The position numbers and the translations under genes were made by a program. The notes under the pieces were generated by a model. That model did no database searches and was not told the DNA's origin. It was given only the letters and a program-made list of their open reading frames with translations. 13,450 nt of DNA from Ruminococcaceae bacterium UBA7101 (GTDB lineage: Bacteria > Bacillota > Clostridia > Oscillospirales > Acutalibacteraceae), in contig DKYL01000008.1 of assembly GCA_002493325.1 (NCBI GenBank), forward strand, positions 55,556 to 69,005, given 5' to 3'. Numbering within the stretch: the stretch's first letter is position 1; every line of letters starts with the position of its first letter. This document shows, piece by piece, positions 7,457 to 12,387 of the stretch.

Positions 7457-7645
7457 ATGAATAAAAATGATTTGCCGCTCGGCTTCGGTATGGCACTTGC
7501 GCAAAACGAAACTGCAATGCAGCAATTTGAAGCATTAACCACTAAACAAAAAGAAGCCGTAGTAAACAAAACCAAAAAAATAAATTCAAAAAAAGAAATG
7601 AAAAGCTTTGTCAGCAGCCTTTCAGAAGGCTCACTGCAAATTTAA
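7457..7645 (+). CDS. Small protein of unknown function, 62 residues
   Basis: The ORF has a good ribosome site (GAGGTGAT, six bases before the ATG) and a hairpin after its stop. The product is basic and probably all helical, soluble, without signal peptide, Cys or membrane segment. Its motif LPLGFGMALAQNETAMQQFEALTTKQKEAVV, followed by a Lys-rich stretch and FVSSLSEGS, resembles small proteins I have seen annotated only as hypothetical in Clostridia. I do not recognise a function. It lies immediately left of the mobile-element junction and belongs to the chromosome, since the tRNA terminator lies between it and the element. Confidence 0.7.
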   Translation: MNKNDLPLGFGMALAQNETAMQQFEALTTKQKEAVVNKTKKINSKKEMKSFVSSLSEGSLQI

Positions 7646-7659
7646 TCTTCCCAAAGATA

Positions 7660-7696
7660 AAACCCAATAGAAAGCTAAAAACCTTCTATTGGGTTT
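7660..7696 (-). terminator. Hairpin at the element junction, probably the terminator of the interrupted tRNA gene
   Basis: A 13-bp perfect stem (7660-7672 / 7684-7696) has an 11-base loop. Read on the minus strand it directly follows the tRNA-like 13-mer and is continued by TTTTATCTTT, as expected of a terminator just after a tRNA. On the plus strand it could also end the 62-residue gene, but the bases after it (TGGTCGG) are not a T-run. Confidence 0.72.
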
Positions 7697-7708
7697 GGTC
7701 GGAGTGAC
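7696..7708 (-). other. Left attachment site: 3' end of a tRNA (probably tRNA-Pro) left at the element border
   Basis: The plus strand reads TGGTCGGAGTGAC, so the minus strand reads GTCACTCCGACCA. This equals the end of a CCA-encoding tRNA with acceptor strand CACTCCG, as in many bacterial tRNA-Pro genes. The tRNA body does not continue to the right, where the sequence runs into the element's integrase region. This is the pattern of an element integrated into a tRNA 3' end, with the intact tRNA at the opposite, unseen end. The tRNA identity is from memory of tRNA-Pro sequences. Confidence 0.62.
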
Positions 7709-7716
7709 CCATCGCA

Positions 7717-7732
7717 AACTTATATATAAGTT
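7717..7732. repeat. 16-bp perfect palindrome next to the attachment site
   Basis: AACTTATATATAAGTT equals its own reverse complement. It starts 8 bases inside the tRNA-like core and may be part of the integrase or excisionase assembly region. Confidence 0.5.
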
Positions 7733-7736
7733 CTCG

Positions 7737-7761
7737 AAAACCGCCTTTTAATGCGGTTTTT
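7737..7761 (-). terminator. Terminator at the end of the int module
   Basis: AAAACCGC / GCGGTTTT (8 bp) with an 8-base loop. The A/T flanks give a short U-tract on either strand. It lies 56 bases beyond the integrase stop and would stop the leftward element transcript before the chromosome. Confidence 0.7.
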
Positions 7762-7788
7762 CTGCTCTATCTGATAATTGAAAAATAG

Positions 7789-7809
7789 TTTTGGTGCATT
7801 TTTGGTGCA
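7789..7809. repeat. Two TTTTGGTGCA direct repeats, 11 bp apart
   Basis: Copies lie at 7789-7798 and 7800-7809, one helical turn apart, between the attachment site and the integrase stop. Direct repeats here are typical arm-type binding sites of tyrosine integrases; that role is an inference. Confidence 0.55.
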
Positions 7810-7816
7810 GATTACT

Positions 7817-8983
7817 CTAAGCAATCAGATTTTCATTGCAATATGCTGAAAACATATCTATTGCCTTGTTCTGCCTTTTTGCAAACACATCACAATAAGT
7901 ATTGATTGTAATGGATATATCTGTATGACCTAACCAAGTCATAATTACCTCAGGCGGTATATCAGCTTCAATACATCTTGTTGCAAAGGTATGGCGGAGC
8001 GTATGCTGTCCGCCTGTTGTCTGCAAGCCTGCACTTTTACATAGTCTGTGGAAATAATCGTTTGTCTGCTGTGTTGAAACAGGTCTTTTCATATTCTCAT
8101 TGTAGAAAAGCAGGTTATCTTCATTTTCTACATAGTTATCTAAAACCGTTTTTAAAACATCAACAAGATAATTATTGATTGGTACATCTCTAACCCCTCT
8201 CGGAGTTTTTGTTTTGCTTCCTACTGTTGCTTTGTAATCAAGTCCTCTTGTAATTGTATTTCTTACATGGATTACTTGATTATCCAAATCAATATCATCA
8301 GGAGTTAAGGCACAAATTTCTCCCATTCTAAGCCCTGAAAAAAGTTCAATCAAAAACATTGAATTATAATCAATATTCTTTGCTCTGTACCGCTTCTTTT
8401 TCAAAGCTTCAAGGAAAATGTTTTGTTCTTCACAAGTAAAAGCGTGTATCTTTTTATCCTGTCTGTCAGCTTTCGGCTTTTTAATAAATGGACTGTCCAT
8501 AAGATTATAAGTAAGTATTCGCTTGTTAACAGCGAGCTTATACGCCTTTGACAAAGCACTATAAACCTTGTTGATAACGCTATTAGAATACTTGCTCTTT
8601 AAGCTCAGCAGAAAATCATTTATTCTTGCTTCACTTAAATTTGTAATCGGAATACTTCCGATTGAGGATTGCTCTAAGATTTTAATAGTATAAATTCGTC
8701 TTGTGTATGCAGCTTCTTTTATTTCACCGATTTTATAATCATAGTCCGCACTTTCCTTTAACAAATCAACCGCCGTACAATTAGATGTATCTGTTATTCT
8801 TCCGAGAGCTAATTCTCTTTCAAACTGCTTTTTCTTATTTCTGACCTCTGTCTTGGAATTACCGCTAAAGCTCTTTCGCTTTATTTCACCGCTTGGAGTT
8901 GTATATGAAATTTGTAACCGCCATTTATTTCGCTTTTCGTCAAAATATAATGAGCCGTTGCCATTCGTGTTATTTTTACTCAT
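7817..8983 (-). CDS. int: Tyrosine recombinase / integrase of the element
   Basis: This 388-residue enzyme inserts and excises the element by strand exchange through a covalent phosphotyrosine. Residues about 1-60 resemble the AP2-like arm-binding domain (GSLYFDEKRNKWRLQISYTTPSGEIKRKSFSG). Residues 70-160 form the SAM-like core-binding domain, and 180-375 the catalytic domain. The catalytic set is visible: Arg219 (FSGLRMGEI), a Lys near residue 257-259 in the beta hairpin, His327 and Arg330 (HTLRHTFATR), His353 (WLGHTD) and nucleophile Tyr363 (NTYCDVF). It is of the Tn916/phage-type Int family and of full length, so probably active. The gene lies at the left border of the element with its 3' end toward the attachment site, as is usual. 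The excisionase-like gene is directly upstream, 50 bases away. Confidence 0.95.
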   Translation of the reverse strand: MSKNNTNGNGSLYFDEKRNKWRLQISYTTPSGEIKRKSFSGNSKTEVRNKKKQFERELALGRITDTSNCTAVDLLKESADYDYKIGEIKEAAYTRRIYTIKILEQSSIGSIPITNLSEARINDFLLSLKSKYSNSVINKVYSALSKAYKLAVNKRILTYNLMDSPFIKKPKADRQDKKIHAFTCEEQNIFLEALKKKRYRAKNIDYNSMFLIELFSGLRMGEICALTPDDIDLDNQVIHVRNTITRGLDYKATVGSKTKTPRGVRDVPINNYLVDVLKTVLDNYVENEDNLLFYNENMKRPVSTQQTNDYFHRLCKSAGLQTTGGQHTLRHTFATRCIEADIPPEVIMTWLGHTDISITINTYCDVFAKRQNKAIDMFSAYCNENLIA

Positions 8984-9033
8984 ATCAGCCTTTCCAAGAC
9001 TATGTACTATTCACTTTTAAAAGTTCAATTCTA

Positions 9034-9336
9034 TTATTTCCAATATACCTCATTGTCCTTACATCTACGTTCTGAAAAGAATTTGATAAACGCAGTTTTC
9101 AAAACAAGTTTTGATTTTCCAATATCAGTACAGGGAAAACTCGGATTATTAAACAGGGTTTCAACAGTATGTTTAGACCACCCTGTTATATTCCGTATAT
9201 CCTCTTGCGAAAAGAAGAGCACATTATCGGTATCAAGACTGTTTATGTTTGTCTTGTATCGTTCAATTTCTGCATTCATCTTTTCAAAATCCTGTAATGA
9301 AATTGAAAAATCATTTTTCATATTGTCAAATAACAT
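9034..9336 (-). CDS. Excisionase-like helix-turn-helix protein
   Basis: A 100-residue protein. The C-terminal half (about 40-92) reads LFFSQEDIRNITGWSKHTVETLFNNPSFPCTDIGKSKLVLKTAFIKFF. This is the winged helix-turn-helix pattern of MerR-like excisionases and DNA-binding proteins of mobile elements, with the typical FP-x3-IGK turn. The N-terminal half is a charged helix, possibly a dimerising coiled coil. Its position just upstream of int on the same strand fits a recombination directionality factor that turns Int toward excision. TAGGAG lies 11 bases before the ATG. The 5' end overlaps a short ORF by 11 bases. The alternative is a transcriptional regulator of the same fold. Confidence 0.75.
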   Translation of the reverse strand: MLFDNMKNDFSISLQDFEKMNAEIERYKTNINSLDTDNVLFFSQEDIRNITGWSKHTVETLFNNPSFPCTDIGKSKLVLKTAFIKFFSERRCKDNEVYWK

Positions 9337-9415
9337 AATTATTATAACTCCTATAAAAGCAATAGTAAATAGTCTTAGCTGAATATTTATAGTGCAGTAC
9401 CAATATTTGTACCAT
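9326..9415 (-). CDS. Possible 29-codon leader or small protein ahead of xis
   Basis: AAGGAG stands 7 bases before an ATG at 9415, which opens a 29-codon frame ending TGA at 9326-9328, inside the xis-like gene and in another frame. The product would be MVQILVLHYKYSAKTIYYCF followed by a Tyr/Asn-rich tail, hydrophobic and aromatic. The xis ribosome site lies inside this frame, so translating it could control xis. Its start codon is part of a GTACCATAAT box. It could be chance, since only the excellent ribosome site and the overlap support it. Confidence 0.33.
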   Translation of the reverse strand: MVQILVLHYKYSAKTIYYCFYRSYNNYVI

Positions 9416-9418
9416 AAT
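9397..9418. promoter_or_regulatory. Tandem GTACCA boxes between rep and xis-int
   Basis: GTACCAATAT (9397-9406) and GTACCATAAT (9409-9418) are repeated 12 bases apart. The second is identical to the outer 10 bases of each arm of the large palindrome at 12330-12369. A shared regulator is inferred. Confidence 0.42.
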
Positions 9419-9446
9419 ACAACTCCTTACGGTAAATAGCTGAAAT

Positions 9447-10391
9447 CTATTCAGCCTTGTGCTTCCTTTCTAAATATTCTTTGACAGAGGTATATTCCGT
9501 AACATCTCCCGAAGCATTGAAAACGATAACCTTATGTATTCGCCTTAAAAAAGCCTGCCACGATTCGTTATCGTTTTTCTGCACTTCCCAATACTGTTTT
9601 TCCAAAGACCAATTTGATATTATATATACACGATTATAACAAGCATATTTATTAGCATATCTGCTTGGCAACTCTAATGGGTAAATATCACAATACAACA
9701 GCATATCTTTAATTTTAATTGATGACCTGAACTCATCAAAGGCAATTACAGGCTGAGCACTGTATGAATCAAATGGGTGCTGATAATCTGTAACACGATA
9801 AACATTAGCATAACCATTCTTTTCGAGAACTCCTCTTGTTTTGCCTGTTCCTGTTGCACCGCTGATATAGATTACCTCTAAATCAAGACGGACAGTTTCT
9901 TTAAATCGTTCTGTTAAAATTATAGTCCTTACTTTGTCTATCTTATCAATTTGCAGAATGTAATCCTGATTTTGTGCTAATATTTCAGCATTTGACATAT
10001 TATCAAGCACCATTTGATATAGTTCAGACATATCACACCTTTTGCCCCTGCTGTCAGGCGGTTGTGTTCCGTATTCCTCAAATGTACCCTCAATTTTCTT
10101 TTCCTGCTTTGTTTCATCTAATTCCCATTTACCGGACTTCTTTATGTAATTCACATTATCTGATACAGAGCCTCTGCATTTTTCTATGTGAGCTTCAGGG
10201 AAATATCGTTTCAGCATACTGAAACGCACTCTTGAAGCAAATACAACAAATATGTGTGTATGGAATTGTGTTCCTTGCTCATCTGCCATACACAAGTAAG
10301 TTAAAGTTTTGAATTTGCTGTGAAAAATATCAAGTATCTGTTGATGTGTATACCCCTTTTCAACAGGGGCATTTATCGTCAATTGATACAT
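9447..10391 (-). CDS. rep: CRESS-type replication initiator / relaxase (HUH endonuclease plus SF3 helicase)
   Basis: Rep nicks the origin, stays bound to the 5' end and unwinds DNA for rolling-circle synthesis. In 314 residues all family motifs are seen. Endonuclease motif I is LTINA (4-8). Motif II is FHTHIF with the metal-binding HxH pair (His44, His46). Motif III is NYIKK with nucleophile Tyr82 and Lys85. The helicase domain has Walker A GATGTGKT (178-185), Walker B VIAFDE (215-220) and motif C YIISN (256-260). This domain pair is that of geminivirus/circovirus Rep, of bacterial pCRESS plasmids and of some Firmicutes mobilizable elements, where Rep may double as relaxase. The ATG at 10391 has no ribosome site nearby. 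AAAGGAGG sits at a good distance from an in-frame ATA at 10409 instead, and the added residues (DTQSF) fit relatives. A virus-type origin lies about 110 bases upstream. Confidence 0.93.
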   Translation of the reverse strand: MYQLTINAPVEKGYTHQQILDIFHSKFKTLTYLCMADEQGTQFHTHIFVVFASRVRFSMLKRYFPEAHIEKCRGSVSDNVNYIKKSGKWELDETKQEKKIEGTFEEYGTQPPDSRGKRCDMSELYQMVLDNMSNAEILAQNQDYILQIDKIDKVRTIILTERFKETVRLDLEVIYISGATGTGKTRGVLEKNGYANVYRVTDYQHPFDSYSAQPVIAFDEFRSSIKIKDMLLYCDIYPLELPSRYANKYACYNRVYIISNWSLEKQYWEVQKNDNESWQAFLRRIHKVIVFNASGDVTEYTSVKEYLERKHKAE

Positions 10392-10490
10392 AAATGATTG
10401 TGTATCTATATTGCTTGTCCTCCTTTTTGTTCATTTCGTTTTTTGCTGTGAACATCTTGAAAGTGCCGTATTTACAGAGCTTTTCTGTGT

Positions 10491-10529
10491 TTGTGCACGG
10501 TTGGGTAATACTAATCCAACCGTGTGCAA
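10491..10529 (-). other. CRESS-type rolling-circle origin: stem-loop with nonanucleotide TAGTATTAC
   Basis: A 9-bp perfect stem (10496-10504 / 10516-10524, CACGGTTGG / CCAACCGTG) has an 11-base loop. With two G-T pairs it extends to 14 bp. On the minus strand, the coding strand of rep, the loop reads ATTAGTATTAC. This contains TAGTATTAC (10513-10505), the conserved nick sequence of circoviruses and, with one change, of geminiviruses (TAATATTAC). By analogy Rep would cut between 10507 and 10506 (TAGTATT/AC). It lies directly upstream of rep, as in those genomes. Nicking itself is not shown. Confidence 0.85.
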
Positions 10530-10558
10530 TGGCTTGTGGCTTCGCCACCGCCATTGCA
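10525..10558. repeat. Second stem-loop abutting the origin
   Basis: TGCAATGGC / GCCATTGCA (9 bp, 10525-10533 and 10550-10558) encloses GTGGC-TTC-GCCAC (10536-10548), a compound hairpin with small bulges. It touches the nonanucleotide stem. It may hold Rep-binding repeats or act as a single-strand origin. It could also end the upstream ATPase message, but no T-run follows on the minus strand. Confidence 0.65.
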
Positions 10559-10569
10559 ACTGATATAAA

Positions 10570-11325
10570 TTACCGATTAAGTGCTTCAATACAAATTCTC
10601 TGTAATTTGTCCTCATCACGAATTACAGGCACTTTAATAAAATGCAATTCTGAGCCTTGCAGTAATACAACACCCTCTCCAATTCTGAATTCTCTGTCAC
10701 CTATACGCTCAATATATTCTTTTGGTATAAGCATTTCATATATACTTTTAATAGGTGCACCGACAATTATAATAATTCCATAATTTAATCTGCTTCCTGT
10801 TGGAAACACAACAGCGTCAGGTCTTTGACAAGATACTACTAACCGAACAGCAAGAGAGCGACCGAGCATAAGTATTTCAGAAACTTTCCGCATAACCTCT
10901 TGTGCCTGCTTTTTATCTTGACTGATAAGAGCTAATATATTAGCCACATATTCATCCCAAATCAGCGTTACAGGAGTTCGTAAGGTATCTTTGCCTGACT
11001 GCCTGTTGTGTAATATTTCATACACTGTATTTAAGGCTTTTATTGTCTTGTCATAAGGATAATATCTATTGCAATTTCTCAAATGTGAAAATGTATCGTC
11101 TTGTTTGAAATCACTGAAATAGACTTTTGAATTTTCACCGCCTTGAATACACAAGCGAGCAAAAATCTGATTTGTAAGATATGATTTACCGCTTCCAGAC
11201 ATTCCACAGATTAAAATATGGCTGTTAGTATTAACAGATATGTCAGATAATACAGGTTCTTTCATTGCATAACCGTACCACTTGTCATAATCATAACCGA
11301 GCAAAACATCATAATTCCTCATCAT
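10570..11325 (-). CDS. FtsK/TcpA-like DNA-translocating ATPase
   Basis: A 251-residue soluble P-loop ATPase of the FtsK/HerA group. It shows Walker A GMSGSGKSY (about 41-49), KVYFSDFKQ with the post-P-loop Asp, Walker B TLIWDEY (about 120-126), and LVVSCQRPDAVVFPTGSRLNYG (from about 162), the FtsK/TcpA signature. Such enzymes pump DNA; in conjugative and mobilizable elements they act as coupling proteins that bring the nicked DNA to the secretion channel. It has no membrane segment, unlike complete TcpA or FtsK. The gene just upstream supplies a two-TM protein and overlaps it by 17 bases. I chose the ATG at 11325 because AGAGG is 8 bases upstream; an upstream ATG at 11376 lies deep in the previous gene. 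Rep is downstream, separated by the origin. Confidence 0.88.
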   Translation of the reverse strand: MMRNYDVLLGYDYDKWYGYAMKEPVLSDISVNTNSHILICGMSGSGKSYLTNQIFARLCIQGGENSKVYFSDFKQDDTFSHLRNCNRYYPYDKTIKALNTVYEILHNRQSGKDTLRTPVTLIWDEYVANILALISQDKKQAQEVMRKVSEILMLGRSLAVRLVVSCQRPDAVVFPTGSRLNYGIIIIVGAPIKSIYEMLIPKEYIERIGDREFRIGEGVVLLQGSELHFIKVPVIRDEDKLQRICIEALNR

Positions 11326-11902
11326 ACAGAATTCCTCTGCCTGTCGGTTTGCGACCTTTAGCAGTTTTGATAACAATTATTTTTCCGTTATTGTTACCTT
11401 TACCTCCGTATTGTATTTCTTCAACGAAATGCACATTCATTGCATCGGCTATGGCTTCTTTTTTCTCAATCCAAACATCATAAGGAATATTAGAATAGAA
11501 CTCTCGAACTGTTACATCTGTACCCTTTATTTTTCTTTGGTTGATTAAAATAGGACAGCCATTTCTCAAATCTTTATCCGAAAATGCAACCATTAACGTA
11601 TTTTCATCCCTACGAGCTGTAAGCTCTCCTATATATTCCAACACAGCAAAAATCATTATTATAGGCAGTAAAATTACAAATACATTTAATGCAACATTGA
11701 ATATAGGCTCAATAAGTTGAGGAATATTTGCAATTTCTACAAACTCATTTTTTAGTACAATGATTATCGCAGTTGAAAGACCTACAAACAGCCATAGCAA
11801 ATTCAGAGCAGTTCTATGTATAAGCTGTAAAGCTCCTAATCTGATTCTTAACCATTGCTTTAGGCGATTTCTGCGTTTTAAAAAATATTGATTATTTTCC
11901 AT
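11309..11902 (-). CDS. Two-TM membrane protein, likely partner of the FtsK/TcpA-like ATPase
   Basis: A 197-residue protein with a basic N-terminus (KRRNRLKQWLRIR), hydrophobic segments at about 32-50 and 68-90, and a soluble C-terminal domain of about 105 residues (EFYSNIPYDVWIEKKEAIADAMNVHFVEEI and a Gly/Asn-rich loop). By the positive-inside rule both ends face the cytoplasm. Single-chain TcpA and FtsK proteins carry membrane segments followed by an ATPase; here the next gene is such an ATPase without them and overlaps by 17 bases. The two probably form one translocase, a split coupling protein. I do not recognise the soluble domain as a named family. A strong AAAGGAGG lies 5 bases before the ATG. 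Confidence 0.75.
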   Translation of the reverse strand: MENNQYFLKRRNRLKQWLRIRLGALQLIHRTALNLLWLFVGLSTAIIIVLKNEFVEIANIPQLIEPIFNVALNVFVILLPIIMIFAVLEYIGELTARRDENTLMVAFSDKDLRNGCPILINQRKIKGTDVTVREFYSNIPYDVWIEKKEAIADAMNVHFVEEIQYGGKGNNNGKIIVIKTAKGRKPTGRGILYDEEL

Positions 11903-11920
11903 ACAAACCTCCTTTCAGTC

Positions 11921-11949
11921 ATCAGAGATGGAAATACAGCACCTCTGAT
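11921..11949 (-). repeat. Inverted repeat ahead of the membrane-protein gene
   Basis: ATCAGAG / CTCTGAT (7 bp) with a 15-base loop lies in the 66-base gap before the membrane-protein gene, 7 bases upstream of its AGGAGG. It lacks a T-run. It might affect translation or RNA stability, or be chance. Confidence 0.3.
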
Positions 11950-11968
11950 AATCGAAATTTATATTAAG

Positions 11969-12202
11969 TTAAATTTTGTTAATTGCTTCAATCTTGCCCT
12001 TAAAATTAAAGACAATGTCAATAACATCATTGATTTTTGCTTCTTTCGGCAATGCAATATTATCTTTCAAAAAGAACTTTTCACAACGCAATCCCTCGAC
12101 ATTTTCGTCTTGAAATGCCACGAACAGATTAGTACCTTGCACGGATTCATTCTGATTGTTAGTAAAATTAACTTTCATAATACCAAGTAATTTTGCTTGC
12201 AT
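11969..12202 (-). CDS. Small element protein of unknown function, 77 residues
   Basis: I set the start at the ATG at 12202, since AAAAGGAGG stands 9 bases upstream; an ATG at 12235 would include the ribosome site in the gene. The product begins MQAKLLGIMKVNFTNNQNES and has the pattern of a small beta-barrel: alternating hydrophobic residues, VQGTNLFVAFQDENVEGLRCEKFFL, then INDVIDIVFNFKGKIEAI. It has no signal peptide, membrane segment or zinc motif. It is the first gene of the leftward module that leads to the membrane protein, ATPase and Rep, the position where small accessory or single-strand DNA-binding proteins of rolling-circle elements often lie. That role is a guess. Confidence 0.7.
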   Translation of the reverse strand: MQAKLLGIMKVNFTNNQNESVQGTNLFVAFQDENVEGLRCEKFFLKDNIALPKEAKINDVIDIVFNFKGKIEAINKI

Positions 12203-12242
12203 ATCCTTTCCCCTCCTTTTCTTTGAATTTTTCAACGCATTG

Positions 12243-12308
12243 AAATCATAATCGATTACATAAATTATTTTAGCTCAATTTATCATGAAATCGAATTGAT
12301 TATGATTT
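12243..12308. repeat. Inverted repeat between divergent element promoters
   Basis: AAATCATAATCGATT (12243-12257) pairs with AATTGATTATGATTT (12294-12308) with one mismatch, across 36 bases. The right arm is also part of AATCGAATTGATT, a small dyad. The region separates the leftward module from the rightward regulator and probably holds promoters and operators, but no clear -35/-10 pair is visible. Confidence 0.5.
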
Positions 12309-12329
12309 TAAAATTTCCAATTTTCATCC

Positions 12330-12369
12330 AATTATGGTACTATATACTTTAGTATATAGTACCATAATT
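12330..12369. promoter_or_regulatory. 40-bp near-perfect palindrome, probable autoregulatory operator
   Basis: Two 19-base arms (AATTATGGTACTATATACT and its exact complement) are separated by TT. The palindrome ends 18 bases before the regulator's ATG and overlaps possible -10 boxes (TATACT, TATAGT). It is not followed by a T-run and is AT-rich, so an operator fits better than a terminator. Its outer GTACCATAAT recurs upstream of xis-int. Confidence 0.68.
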
Positions 12370-12387
12370 TTATACGGAGGGTTTACT

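Noticed and set aside
7709..7800. A complete tRNA gene at the junction
   Set aside because: Only the 13 terminal bases match; no T-arm, anticodon arm or D-arm follows to the right.
9002..9382. 126-codon plus-strand ORF
   Set aside because: It is the complement of the xis-like gene, which has clear domain features; no independent coding signal.
10394..10783. 129-codon plus-strand ORF across the origin
   Set aside because: It runs antisense through the rep leader and the end of the ATPase gene, has no convincing ribosome site and a composition unlike a real protein.
11326..11376. Upstream start (11376) of the FtsK/TcpA-like ATPase
   Set aside because: The added residues are only the out-of-frame end of the membrane-protein gene, and a ribosome site fits the ATG at 11325.
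12330..12369. Palindrome read as a rho-independent terminator
   Set aside because: It is AT-rich, has only two unpaired central bases, lacks a T-run and lies just upstream of a gene start, so an operator is more likely.
12334..12387. Upstream ATG (12334) as start of the 200-residue regulator
   Set aside because: It lies inside the palindrome without a ribosome site, while the ATG at 12388 has GGAGG 7 bases before it.
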